32,709 nt of DNA from CAZDGV01 sp964505195 (lineage in GTDB: Bacteria > Bacteroidota > Bacteroidia > Chitinophagales > Chitinophagaceae), in the NCBI GenBank assembly GCA_964505195.1, contig CAZDGV010000017.1, positions 1-32,709 of the forward strand, read 5' to 3'. The position numbers and the translations under genes were made by a program. This document shows positions 23,768 through 32,557 of the stretch, piece by piece; positions within the stretch are counted from its first letter, which is position 1; every line of letters begins with the position of its first letter. Under the pieces are notes generated by a model. That model had not been told where the DNA came from. It searched no databases and worked only from the letters and a program-made list of their open reading frames with translations.

Positions 23768-25048
23768 ATGTACCGATCTATCAGCTACCAAACCCCCGAA
23801 CAGGCATTATCGTTGATTCAATCGGGGAATCGCATTTTCGTTCAGGGAAGTGCTCAAACGCCGCTTTATCTTATTCGTGAACTGGCCAAACAATCAGATC
23901 GGCTTCGAAATGTGGAACTTACTTTCATAACAGTGATGGGCGATATTGAAGTAGACAAACCAAAGTATGAAGGTATCTTTCATATCAATTGTATGTTTGT
24001 TTCTGATTCGGTAAGAGCCGCCGTTAACCAGGGACGTGCCGATTTCATCCCCGTTTTTCTAAGCGATATTCCAGATCTGTTTAAACACAATCATCTCCCC
24101 ATAGATATAGCACTGGTACAAGTATCTCCGCCTGATGCACATGGATACTGCTCCCTAGGCGTTTCGGTAGATATTGCCCGCAGTGCCGTAAATACTGCCA
24201 AGCATATTATTGCACAAGTGAATCCCCGTGTACCGCGTACACATGGCGACAGTTTGATTCATGTGAGTCGTATTCATCATTTTGTTTATCACGAAGAACA
24301 TCTTCCTGAAGTGGATTATGGAGCAAAACTTCGCAGTGAAGAATTTCAAATTGGAAAATATGTAGCTGAATTAATAGAAGACGGAAGCACTTTACAAATG
24401 GGAATAGGCACCATTCCCGATGCCGTTTTGCGCGCCCTGGAGCATCATAAAAACCTGGGCGTACATACTGAAATGTGCAGCGATGGCATTGTAGCACTGG
24501 TAGAAAAAGATGTGATCAACAACACCATGAAGAAAATTCACCCCAATAAAACGGTAACGGGCTTTGCAGTAGGTACAAAAAAACTGTATGAGTATGTGAA
24601 TGACAACCCCTCTTTTGTATTTCTGGATATTGATTATGTAAATGATCCGCATGTAATTCGCCGCAACCCGAAAGTTGTAGCCATCAATAGTGCAATTGAG
24701 GTAGATCTCACCGGACAAATTTGTGCCGATAGTATTGGAACCTATCAGTACAGTGGCATTGGCGGACAAATGGATTTTATGCGCGGTGCTGCGCTGAGTG
24801 AAGGCGGCAAGCCGATCATTGCACTTACCGCACGCACTACAAAAGGGGTAAACCGCATTGTGCCTTTTTTAAGAGAGGGCGCAGGCGTGGTAACCACGAG
24901 AGGACATGTGCATTATGTTGTTACTGAATATGGTGTGGCTTATTTGTATGGTAAAAATCTGCGACAGCGGGCAAAAGCGCTCATCAACATTGCCCACCCC
25001 GAGGATCGTGCAATGCTGGAAAAAACATTTTACAATCGGTATAAATAA
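23768..25048 (+). CDS. Acetyl-CoA hydrolase/CoA-transferase (4-hydroxybutyrate CoA-transferase-like)
   Basis: 426 residues from the ATG at 23768 (MYRSISYQTPEQAL). Family motifs are LVQVSPPDAHGYCSLGVSVD (117-135), LQMGIGTIPDAVLRAL (209-224), the putative active-site glutamate Glu235 in GVHTEMCSDG (231-240), and SGIGGQMDFMRGA, the GGQxDF signature. The enzyme would move CoA between acyl-CoA and a carboxylate such as acetate, 4-hydroxybutyrate or succinate; the true substrate is uncertain. The C-terminal VVTEYGVAYLYGKNLRQRAKALINIAHP block is typical. It faces away from DUF2911. It is not clearly in an operon with the DHS-like gene, which has its own box. Confidence 0.92.
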   Translation: MYRSISYQTPEQALSLIQSGNRIFVQGSAQTPLYLIRELAKQSDRLRNVELTFITVMGDIEVDKPKYEGIFHINCMFVSDSVRAAVNQGRADFIPVFLSDIPDLFKHNHLPIDIALVQVSPPDAHGYCSLGVSVDIARSAVNTAKHIIAQVNPRVPRTHGDSLIHVSRIHHFVYHEEHLPEVDYGAKLRSEEFQIGKYVAELIEDGSTLQMGIGTIPDAVLRALEHHKNLGVHTEMCSDGIVALVEKDVINNTMKKIHPNKTVTGFAVGTKKLYEYVNDNPSFVFLDIDYVNDPHVIRRNPKVVAINSAIEVDLTGQICADSIGTYQYSGIGGQMDFMRGAALSEGGKPIIALTARTTKGVNRIVPFLREGAGVVTTRGHVHYVVTEYGVAYLYGKNLRQRAKALINIAHPEDRAMLEKTFYNRYK

Positions 25049-25107
25049 GTTGAAGGCTTTTCATTACCAAGGATCATTTGAGGATGAGTAGTTTACATGT
25101 ATTGCAG

Positions 25108-25115
25108 TACCTTTG
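25108..25115 (+). promoter_or_regulatory. -7 promoter box of the DHS-like gene
   Basis: TACCTTTG matches TAnnTTTG exactly and gives a predicted leader of about 60 nt that contains a small hairpin (TCCCG / CGGGA, about 25134-25151). No clear -33 TTTG lies 19-21 bp upstream. Confidence 0.45.
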
Positions 25116-25184
25116 CGGTTCTTACGCAAAGTCTCCCGCATTTTTCCGGGATCTGAAGGCGGTCACTTTTAAAATTTGAACGAC

Positions 25185-26159
25185 ATGAACAAAGGACCCG
25201 TTTCACAATTTATTCAGCATCATTATCGTCATTTTAATGCCGCAGCACTTATGGATGCGGCAAAAGGATATGAACAACATCTTGCAGAGGGCGGCAAAAT
25301 GATGGTTACCCTGGCGGGCGCGATGAGTACAGCCGAGCTGGGGATATCGCTGGCTGAGATGATTCGTCAAGACAAAGTGCAGATCATCAGCTGCACCGGA
25401 GCCAATTTGGAAGAAGATGTGATGAATCTGGTAGCGCACAGTCATTATAAACGCGTTCCCAACTACCGCGATCTAACGCCGCAGGATGAATGGGATTTGC
25501 TTGAAAACCATTACAACCGAGTAACTGATACTTGTATTCCCGAAGAAGAGGCCTTCCGCCGTCTTCAAAAGCACCTTTACCAGCAATGGAAAGATGCCGA
25601 AGCAAAAGGAGAACGTTTTTTTCCGCATGAGTTTCTTTATAAAACAGTGCTGAGTGGCGATTTGAAACAGTACTATGAAATTGATCCCAAAGACAGCTGG
25701 ATTGTTGCGGCAGCAGAAAAAAATATTCCGATTGTTGTACCCGGCTGGGAAGACAGCACTACCGGAAACATTTTTGCGAGCTATGTGATAAAAGGTGATT
25801 TGCAGGCAAGCACGGTAAAGAGTGGTATTGAATATATGGTATGGCTGGCTGATTGGTACCGCAACAACAGCAGCGGAAAAGGGGTGGGTTTCTTTCAAAT
25901 TGGCGGTGGCATTGCCGGCGATTTCCCCATTTGTGTAGTGCCGATGATGTATCAGGATTTAGAATGGCATGATGTTCCGTTTTGGAGTTATTTCTGCCAA
26001 ATCAGCGACAGCACCACTTCATTCGGTTCCTATTCCGGTGCTGTTCCAAATGAGAAAATCACCTGGGGCAAGCTAGACATCAATACACCGAAGTTTATTG
26101 TTGAAAGCGATGCTACCATTGTAGCACCGCTCATGTTTGCGTGGATATTAGGCTGGTAA
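25185..26159 (+). CDS. Deoxyhypusine synthase-like protein (bacterial DHS family)
   Basis: 324 residues from the ATG at 25185; a TTG at 25176 is also in frame. The DHS fold is evident: LAGAMSTAELGISLAEMIR (43-61), SCTGANLEEDVMNL (69-82), IPIVVPGWEDSTTGNIF (181-197), GVGFFQIGGGIAGDFPICVVPMM (233-255), QISDSTTSFGSYSGAVPNE (272-290) and TWGKLD (293-298). Lys296 in WGK lines up with the catalytic lysine of DHS (SWGKI). The substrate-site KHH block after GGG is replaced by AGDFPIC. Bacteria lack eIF5A, so the enzyme should act on a small polyamine or other amine rather than make deoxyhypusine. Its acceptor is unknown. It converges with the efflux operon, 11 bp away. Confidence 0.85.
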   Translation: MNKGPVSQFIQHHYRHFNAAALMDAAKGYEQHLAEGGKMMVTLAGAMSTAELGISLAEMIRQDKVQIISCTGANLEEDVMNLVAHSHYKRVPNYRDLTPQDEWDLLENHYNRVTDTCIPEEEAFRRLQKHLYQQWKDAEAKGERFFPHEFLYKTVLSGDLKQYYEIDPKDSWIVAAAEKNIPIVVPGWEDSTTGNIFASYVIKGDLQASTVKSGIEYMVWLADWYRNNSSGKGVGFFQIGGGIAGDFPICVVPMMYQDLEWHDVPFWSYFCQISDSTTSFGSYSGAVPNEKITWGKLDINTPKFIVESDATIVAPLMFAWILGW

Positions 26160-26170
26160 GGCGTAATCAA

Positions 26171-27592
26171 TTAACGCCATCCTCCACCCAGTGCTTTGTA
26201 TAAATGCACACCGGTTGTGAGCAGCTGTTGCTTTGCTTCCACCATTTCAACACGGGCTTTGAGCGCCTGTTGTTGTGCAAAAAGCACTTCTAAATAAGTA
26301 GCCCTACCGGTGCGAAACAGATCTTCTGCAATAGCAATTGATTGAAAGAGCAGCTCCGTCTCCTTCAGTTTTTGCGCATACAATACTTCCAGGTTTTTTG
26401 AACGTTGCAGTTCAGTATACACTTCATGATAGGCATTCACAACGGTTTTCCCATAACCATAAACTGCTTCTAACTGTACTGCGTTGGCATTCTGAAATGC
26501 AGCCTTGAGAGCAGCACGATTCAGCAGCGGAGCAACCATGCCACCCACAAGCGTATATGCAAGCGATTCAGGCGTTCTGAAAAGCAAATCGGGGCGAAAG
26601 CTCTGATAACCCAAGCTCGCGGTAATATTCAAGGAAGGATTAAAAGCTGCTCTTGCTGCTGCAACATCGGCGCGCGTTGCACGCAATTCAAGTGCAGCCT
26701 GACGGATATCGGGCCTGTTCTCCAGCAGTTGACCGGGAATGCCTGCGGCGATGCCTGACATCATTTGATTTGACATAAAAGTAGTATCACGCTGTACCGC
26801 CTGTGGATAGCGCCCAATCAAAAAATTAATTTGATTTTCAGCCAACTGCATTTGCTGAAAAACATCTTGTCGCAAAGCAAGCATATTGGCAAGCTGCGCT
26901 TCAAACTGCTTTACCGCAAGCTCATTCAAAATACCCGCTTCTTTCTTAGCTTTTACAATATCAAAAGCACGTTGTTGGATAACAACACTTTCATCGATCA
27001 TTTTCAACTCCAAATCACTTGCCTGCAGATCGTAGTAGGCGCTCGCAATTTCGCTGATTAAATGGGTAAGCAGCAGTGTCCTTGCCTCGGCAGATGCAAG
27101 CGAGCGGGCAAGTGCAGCTTGTTTACGATTTTTCAACTTCCCCCAAAGATCCACTTCCCAGGAAGACTGAAACCCTGTAAAGTAATCAGGCAAATCGGTT
27201 GGAACAATTTTTCCGGGTAGCATGAAAGTACTGCTGTTGCCTGCACCATCCATTGTATACAAACCATAACGCCGAATCGCGCTAACAACTGATGCATCTA
27301 CACGCGGCCGCAACGCACCCCTTGCCATGAGAAGATTTGCTTCAGCCATTTTAATGCGCTGCAATGCTGCCTGTAGATCCCAGTTTCTTACAAGTGCTGT
27401 ATCAATCAACTGCACAAGTGAAGTATCCTGAAAAAATAAACGATAAGGTTTATTGGCAATATTGGCAGTATCACCAGCTGCTATATATTGACTGGGAATA
27501 CTATCTGCCGAAGGCTCAGAAACAGATTGTAAAGACTTACAGGAAAAAAGTAGATATATAACGGGGACACATAGAAGTAAATACTTTTTCAT
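26171..27592 (-). CDS. RND efflux outer membrane factor lipoprotein (OprM/NodT family)
   Basis: 473 residues from the ATG at 27592; the open frame extends upstream, but this start gives a lipoprotein signal with Cys18 (LLLCVPVIYLLFSC). The rest is the helical-hairpin and barrel pattern of TolC-family factors: LVQLIDTALVRNWDLQAALQRIKMAEANLLMARGALRP, FTGFQSSWEVDLWGKLKNRKQAALA, the LLENRPDIRQAALELRATRADVAAARAAFNPSLNITASLGY block and VEAKQQLLTTGVHLYKALGGGW at the end. It is the last gene of the adaptor-transporter-OMF operon, 46 bp after the transporter, and forms the exit duct. Confidence 0.93.
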   Translation of the reverse strand: MKKYLLLCVPVIYLLFSCKSLQSVSEPSADSIPSQYIAAGDTANIANKPYRLFFQDTSLVQLIDTALVRNWDLQAALQRIKMAEANLLMARGALRPRVDASVVSAIRRYGLYTMDGAGNSSTFMLPGKIVPTDLPDYFTGFQSSWEVDLWGKLKNRKQAALARSLASAEARTLLLTHLISEIASAYYDLQASDLELKMIDESVVIQQRAFDIVKAKKEAGILNELAVKQFEAQLANMLALRQDVFQQMQLAENQINFLIGRYPQAVQRDTTFMSNQMMSGIAAGIPGQLLENRPDIRQAALELRATRADVAAARAAFNPSLNITASLGYQSFRPDLLFRTPESLAYTLVGGMVAPLLNRAALKAAFQNANAVQLEAVYGYGKTVVNAYHEVYTELQRSKNLEVLYAQKLKETELLFQSIAIAEDLFRTGRATYLEVLFAQQQALKARVEMVEAKQQLLTTGVHLYKALGGGWR

Positions 27593-27638
27593 ACTATGAT
27601 AATTTGCGTTAAACTTTACCAAAATATCCGTGAGCTGT

Positions 27639-30600
27639 TTATAATGTTTCTGTGTATGGGCTCTCTTCTTTCCTAGGTTTTTTTGCGAACTTTTCCGCCA
27701 GCGAAGCGAATACCACATAGAGCCCCGGTATCAAAAGCACTCCAAAAATGGTTCCGAACAACATACCTCCTGCAGCTGCTGAGCCAATCGTGTTATTGCC
27801 AATCTTTCCTGCTCCTGAAGCAATCATCAACGGAATCAGCCCTGCAATAAAAGCAAATGATGTCATTAGAATAGGACGAAGTCGCAATTCAGCAGCTTCT
27901 ACTGCAGCAGCAATAGGTGTCATGCCTTCACGATGTTTCATAGCTGCATATTCAATAATCAGAATGGCATTCTTACCAAGAATACCGATAAGCATAATCA
28001 TCGCGATTTGAGCATAGATGTTATTTTCTAAGCCCATCGCCCATAAAAGAAACAAAGCACCAAAAACGCCGATGGGCAGTGATAGAATTACCGGGAAGGG
28101 TAACAAGAAACTTTCATACTGTGCTGCAAGCAGCAGATAAACAAATAACAGACTGATCATAAAAATGATGATTGCCTGGTTGCCTGCATTGGCCTGATCG
28201 CGGGAAGATCCTGCCCAGTCGTATCCGTAACCTTTGGGCAAAGCCTCCGCTGCAACTTCTTTAATGGCCGCAATGGCTTGTCCGCTACTATATCCCGGAG
28301 CCGGTTGTCCATTAATCATGGCAGAGGGATACATATTATATCGGGTTATCTGTTCAGGCCCATATACTTTTTCAATGCGCAGAAATGAGGAGAAAGGAAC
28401 CATTTCACCTGCATCATTTTTAATATAAAGCTTTAAAAGATCCTCCGGCTGGGCACGATAATGAGGAAGCGCCTGTACCATTACACGATACAACTGTCCG
28501 AAACGAATGAAATTGGTTGCGTACTCACTGCCAATTAATGTTTGCAAAGTGCTCATGGCATTATCGGCAGTAATTCCTTTTTGTGCTGCCCGATCACCAT
28601 CAATATGAAGCAGATACTGGGGGAAGCTGGCATTGAACGTAGTGAAAGAATTGACAATTTCAGGACGCTTGTTTAATGCCTCTACAAAATTGCGTGCAGT
28701 TTGCTGGAGCGCCTGCAAGTCACCTCGCCCCGTACGATCAAGCAATCGCAATTCAAAGCCACTGGAATTACCATAACCCGGCACTGGAGGAGGTGTAAAA
28801 AATTCTATGCTCGCATCTTTGATATTCTTGGTTTTTTCTTCCAACGCACGAATAATTTCTGCATCAGATTGGCTTCTTTCCTCCCAATTCTTTAAACTGA
28901 TCAAATTCATTCCATAAACTGCACCAACACCTTCAGAGAGTATGCTATATCCTGAAAGACTGGAAACAGAAGCTACCGATGGCATCTCCTGGGCAATACG
29001 CTGTACCTGATCAATCACTTCATCCGTACGCTCCAGCGTAGCACCAACCGGCGTAGTAACATTCGCATAAATTGCTCCCTGATCTTCATTGGGTATAAAT
29101 CCGGTTGGGACAAGCTTCCCGACAAGTCCCGCTGAAAAACTAAATAAAATCAGTGCGCCAAATGTTACAGTACGGCGGTTGACAATTTTTTCAAGCACAT
29201 CGCGATAACGATTATTTAATCGATTATACCAGCGATTGAACCCGTTGAAAAAAATTGCAAGTCGGCTATGGCTTGAATGATTATGCTGATGTGCATGATT
29301 ATTTTTTAACATCAACATACACAAAGCAGGCGTGAGTGTTAGTGCTGTTACACCGGAAAGCACAATTGACACTGCCATTGTAAGTGAAAACTGACGATAG
29401 AAAATACCTGTAGGTCCCTCCATAAATGCAACCGGAACAAACACAGCCGACATTACCAGCGTAATGGCAATAATCGCACCACTGATTTCACGCATTGCCT
29501 GCTCAGTAGCTTTTCTTGGTCCAATACCTGCATTTTCCATTTTTGCATGTACGGCTTCTACTACCACGATGGCATTATCCACAACAATACCAATGGCAAG
29601 CACCAATGCAAACAGTGTAATGAGGTTGAGTGAAAAGCCCATCAGTTGCATGAAGAAGAAAGTGCCGATCAGCGAAACGGGCACTGCAAGAATGGGAATG
29701 ATGGTTGAACGACCGTCCTGCAAAAACACAAATACCACAAGTGCCACCAGCAAAAATGCTTCAATCAGTGTTTTAATTACTTCGTTAATAGATGCATCCA
29801 AAAAAGAAGATACATCATAACTTATGGTGTAGTCCATACCAGGCGCGAAGGATGTATTCTTAATTTCCGCCATCCGCTCCTTAATTTTTTGAATCACATC
29901 ACTGGCATTGGTGCCCGGCCGCTGTTTTAACATAATGGCAGCCGAAGGCTTACCATTTTCCTTTGACAGCACATCGTATTCCTGAGAATCAAAACTCACT
30001 TCAGCAATATCACGCAGGCGAAGTAGCTCCCCGTTCTCATCACTGCGCAGCACAATATTTTCATATGCTTCTTTGGTGTTATACTTTCCCGTGTACTTGA
30101 GCACATACTGAAGTGACTGGGGTGTTTTACCTGAACTTTCACCGATTTTTCCTGGTGCCGCTTCTACATTCTGTGCTTTGAGCATTGCAATCACTTCCAG
30201 GGCGGATAGATTGTACATCACCATTTTATCCGGCTTTAACCAAATACGCATTGCATATTCGCGCATACCCATTATATCTGCAAAGCCCACCCCTTCAATT
30301 CGTTTCAGCTCAGGGAGAATATTGATATCACTAAAATTGTATAGAAACTTTTCATCCAAAGCGGTATCCTTACTCAAAATGTTGAGGTACATGAGCATAC
30401 TGTTCTGTACTTTTTCAACAATTACTCCGGCCTTGATTACTTCCTCCGGCAATTCATCCAGCGTAGAAGAAACCCGGTTTTGTACGTTTACTGCTGCCAC
30501 GTCAGGATCCGTACCGGCTTTAAATACAATTTGTATAACACTTGTGCCATCATTTCCAGAAACAGAAGACATATAGGACATGCCCGGCACACCATTGATG

Positions 30601-30803
30601 GCGCGCTCTAATGGCGTAACCACCGCTTTTACACATGCCTCGGCATTGGCGCCCGTGTACTTTGTAGTCACCGTTACTTCAGGTGGTGCAATTTCAGGGA
30701 ATTGAGTAACGGGCAACTGCGTAAGCGACAGTAAACCTAATAAGGTTATAATTACAGATATAACAATAGAGAGTACCGGCCGATGAATAAATTTTGAAGT
30801 CAT
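27639..30803 (-). CDS. RND efflux transporter, HAE-1 (AcrB-like) family
   Basis: A 1054-residue inner membrane pump, normal for AcrB homologues. It opens with FIHRPVLSIVISVIITLLGLLSLTQLPVTQFPEIAPPEV, the N-terminal transmembrane helix and porter start. The TM4 relay reads LAIGIVVDNAIVVVEAV (402-418): AcrB has two adjacent Asp here, and this protein has Asp409-Asn410. TM10 keeps the lysine (ILGKNAILIIEYA). It would export hydrophobic or amphiphilic compounds using the proton gradient. It starts 5 bp after the adaptor stop and precedes the outer membrane factor. Confidence 0.95.
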   Translation of the reverse strand: MTSKFIHRPVLSIVISVIITLLGLLSLTQLPVTQFPEIAPPEVTVTTKYTGANAEACVKAVVTPLERAINGVPGMSYMSSVSGNDGTSVIQIVFKAGTDPDVAAVNVQNRVSSTLDELPEEVIKAGVIVEKVQNSMLMYLNILSKDTALDEKFLYNFSDINILPELKRIEGVGFADIMGMREYAMRIWLKPDKMVMYNLSALEVIAMLKAQNVEAAPGKIGESSGKTPQSLQYVLKYTGKYNTKEAYENIVLRSDENGELLRLRDIAEVSFDSQEYDVLSKENGKPSAAIMLKQRPGTNASDVIQKIKERMAEIKNTSFAPGMDYTISYDVSSFLDASINEVIKTLIEAFLLVALVVFVFLQDGRSTIIPILAVPVSLIGTFFFMQLMGFSLNLITLFALVLAIGIVVDNAIVVVEAVHAKMENAGIGPRKATEQAMREISGAIIAITLVMSAVFVPVAFMEGPTGIFYRQFSLTMAVSIVLSGVTALTLTPALCMLMLKNNHAHQHNHSSHSRLAIFFNGFNRWYNRLNNRYRDVLEKIVNRRTVTFGALILFSFSAGLVGKLVPTGFIPNEDQGAIYANVTTPVGATLERTDEVIDQVQRIAQEMPSVASVSSLSGYSILSEGVGAVYGMNLISLKNWEERSQSDAEIIRALEEKTKNIKDASIEFFTPPPVPGYGNSSGFELRLLDRTGRGDLQALQQTARNFVEALNKRPEIVNSFTTFNASFPQYLLHIDGDRAAQKGITADNAMSTLQTLIGSEYATNFIRFGQLYRVMVQALPHYRAQPEDLLKLYIKNDAGEMVPFSSFLRIEKVYGPEQITRYNMYPSAMINGQPAPGYSSGQAIAAIKEVAAEALPKGYGYDWAGSSRDQANAGNQAIIIFMISLLFVYLLLAAQYESFLLPFPVILSLPIGVFGALFLLWAMGLENNIYAQIAMIMLIGILGKNAILIIEYAAMKHREGMTPIAAAVEAAELRLRPILMTSFAFIAGLIPLMIASGAGKIGNNTIGSAAAGGMLFGTIFGVLLIPGLYVVFASLAEKFAKKPRKEESPYTETL

Positions 30804-30808
30804 TAAAG

Positions 30809-31963
30809 TTAGTTTTTAGCATTCAGAGCAGCGGCCAATACATCTGCTGCCTTCAAAGGTTGGATCTTTATTACCTGCCCGTCTTTCAAATTTTCAACTC
30901 CTTCGTAAACTATTTTTTCCTGTGGAGTAACCCCATTTTCAACCACGAAAAAATGAGGTATGCGCATTTTAGGTACAATCGGTTTTTGCTTTACCACATT
31001 TTTTTCATTCACCACGTACACAAATACTTTATCCTGTATTTCAAATGTGGAACGCTGAGGAATCAAGATGGCGCTTCGAAGAGGCTTGGTGATAATAACT
31101 TTTCCATTGGCACCATGCTTTAACAATGCTTCCGGATTCGGAAATCGCGCACGAAAGGCAATATTGCCGGAGGAAGGGTCAAATTCACTTTCCGAAACTT
31201 CAATGCTTCCCTTGTAATTATAAAGGGTGTTATTTGCCAATTTTAAATCTACAATTCGAAAATGATCTTGCGGCCCGGCGCTCACATAATTCAAATAATC
31301 GCTTTCTGAAAAATGGAAGTAGGCAAATACTTCCTGATTATTAGAGATGGTGGTTAAGAGGGTGCCTTCCTCCACCAAACTACCCCTTTTGTTTGGAATA
31401 CGATTGATGACTCCGTTGAAGGGTGCACGAATTTCAGTAAACGTAAGATTCAGCTTTGCAAGCGAGATGGCTGCGTTTGCTTCTTCCATTTTTGCTTGCA
31501 TAGCCTCTTTCTTCGCCTGCACCATTTCTAGCTCCGTTTTAGACACAATTCCTTTTTGTACCAGCATACCGGTGTTTTTGAGCTCTACTTCCACTGCTTT
31601 ATATTCAGCCGCAGCACTCTTATACTGGGCATTTGCCTTTAACAAGTCCTCTCTAAAAATTCTACCGCTTAAAGTAAAAAGCAGCTGTCCTGCCGTAACA
31701 GTCTTCCCTTCATCAACATGTATTTGATCAATGAAGCCCTTAACACGATTACGGATTTCTACATTTTGTAATGCGTTAATTTCAGCTACGTACTCTTCCT
31801 GATAGGTAGTGTCAATGATAACGGGTGATACTACCTTAAATATTTCTGTTTGTGTGGTGTTACCCTCGTCGGTCCGATTGCATGAAGCAAATACTGACAT
31901 AAACAGGCCAAACAACAAACTGAGCGGTCGTACATTGATGATGCGATGCAGCATGTGATACAT
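30809..31963 (-). CDS. RND efflux periplasmic adaptor lipoprotein (AcrA/MexA-like)
   Basis: 384 residues from the ATG at 31963; an ATG at 31954 and a TTG at 31981 are alternatives. A lipoprotein signal ends at Cys28 (LLFGLFMSVFASCNRTDEG). The adaptor domains follow: a biotinyl-lipoyl half (VEIRNRVKGFIDQIHVDEGKTVTAGQLLFTL), a short alpha-hairpin with ELEMVQAKKEAMQAKMEEANAAI, the second lipoyl half (TEIRAPFNGVINRIPNKRGSLVEEGTLLTTI), a beta-barrel and a membrane-proximal domain. It bridges the RND pump and the outer membrane factor. It is the first pump gene, 5 bp before the transporter. Confidence 0.94.
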   Translation of the reverse strand: MYHMLHRIINVRPLSLLFGLFMSVFASCNRTDEGNTTQTEIFKVVSPVIIDTTYQEEYVAEINALQNVEIRNRVKGFIDQIHVDEGKTVTAGQLLFTLSGRIFREDLLKANAQYKSAAAEYKAVEVELKNTGMLVQKGIVSKTELEMVQAKKEAMQAKMEEANAAISLAKLNLTFTEIRAPFNGVINRIPNKRGSLVEEGTLLTTISNNQEVFAYFHFSESDYLNYVSAGPQDHFRIVDLKLANNTLYNYKGSIEVSESEFDPSSGNIAFRARFPNPEALLKHGANGKVIITKPLRSAILIPQRSTFEIQDKVFVYVVNEKNVVKQKPIVPKMRIPHFFVVENGVTPQEKIVYEGVENLKDGQVIKIQPLKAADVLAAALNAKN

Positions 31964-32068
31964 ATATTTAATTGATACCAATAAAACAGTTACAAATTGT
32001 AAGAAACGGACAGCTTGAATAAGCTTAATGTCTCAGAATTGAAAGAAGAAAAACAAATGCAATCAGAA

Positions 32069-32422
32069 TCAGCTTTTGGGAGGAGGTCCCATAACCTCAA
32101 AGGCAGGAGCAAGAATATGTAAGGCATTCTGCCTAAAAGGGATTTGAGCAGGGCTGAAAACATGCCACATATTGCCAATTTCTGATTTATAATGCTGTAT
32201 GTGTGGCGGAGCATCATCCACAACATCTATATCAGCCATATGATGTGTATCAGAATGAGGAGAAGCAGGAGTCTTTGCCTTAAAAGGAAACGTAAAGCAA
32301 TTGGTTGATTCTGAAGTTTTCGATGTGATGAAAGCCGAATCTTGAAAAAACACAAGAAAGGCAACAAAAGAAAACAAGGAAAAAAGGCAAAGGGCAGATC
32401 GTATCGATGTCCTACTTTTCAT
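32069..32422 (-). CDS. Small exported His-rich protein upstream of the efflux operon
   Basis: A 117-residue open frame with an N-terminal hydrophobic segment after basic residues (MKSRTSIRSALCLFSLFSFVAFLVFF), so it is exported or membrane-anchored. The mature part is short and polar with His-rich stretches (SPHSDTHHMADID, then PPHIQHY), and ends VMGPPPKS. No known domain is recognised. It lies 105 bp upstream of the adaptor on the same strand, with a -7 box at 32430-32437 only 7 bp before its ATG. A metal- or stress-related role near a pump is possible but unproven, and the frame could still be a chance ORF. Confidence 0.55.
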   Translation of the reverse strand: MKSRTSIRSALCLFSLFSFVAFLVFFQDSAFITSKTSESTNCFTFPFKAKTPASPHSDTHHMADIDVVDDAPPHIQHYKSEIGNMWHVFSPAQIPFRQNALHILAPAFEVMGPPPKS

Positions 32423-32429
32423 GGAGGCG

Positions 32430-32437
32430 CAAAAGTA
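32430..32437 (-). promoter_or_regulatory. -7 promoter box of the small His-rich gene/efflux region
   Basis: TACTTTTG on the minus strand matches TAnnTTTG and ends 7 bp before the ATG at 32422, again predicting a very short leader. An AT-rich inverted repeat lies 21 bp upstream (32459-32477). Confidence 0.45.
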
Positions 32438-32458
32438 ACAAGCATTTTTGCCATTGTA

Positions 32459-32477
32459 TTGTTAAAAAATATAACAA
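32459..32477. promoter_or_regulatory. Inverted repeat TTGTTA-N7-TAACAA, candidate operator
   Basis: A perfect 6-bp inverted repeat with a 7-nt AT-rich centre, 21 bp upstream of the -7 box at 32430-32437, about where a regulator acting near -40 would bind. No regulator gene is encoded in the window, so any binding protein is unknown; chance occurrence in AT-rich DNA is possible. Confidence 0.3.
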
Positions 32478-32557
32478 AGGGCAATAGCTTGTTTTCCTGC
32501 TAATGATCGAGCATTGATGATTAACCCGAAACAAAAGGCCTCGATATTTTGGAGCGC

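Noticed and set aside
26160..26179. GGCGT / ACGCC inverted repeat between convergent genes as a terminator
   Set aside because: The stem has only 5 bp, a 9-nt loop and no T run on either strand.
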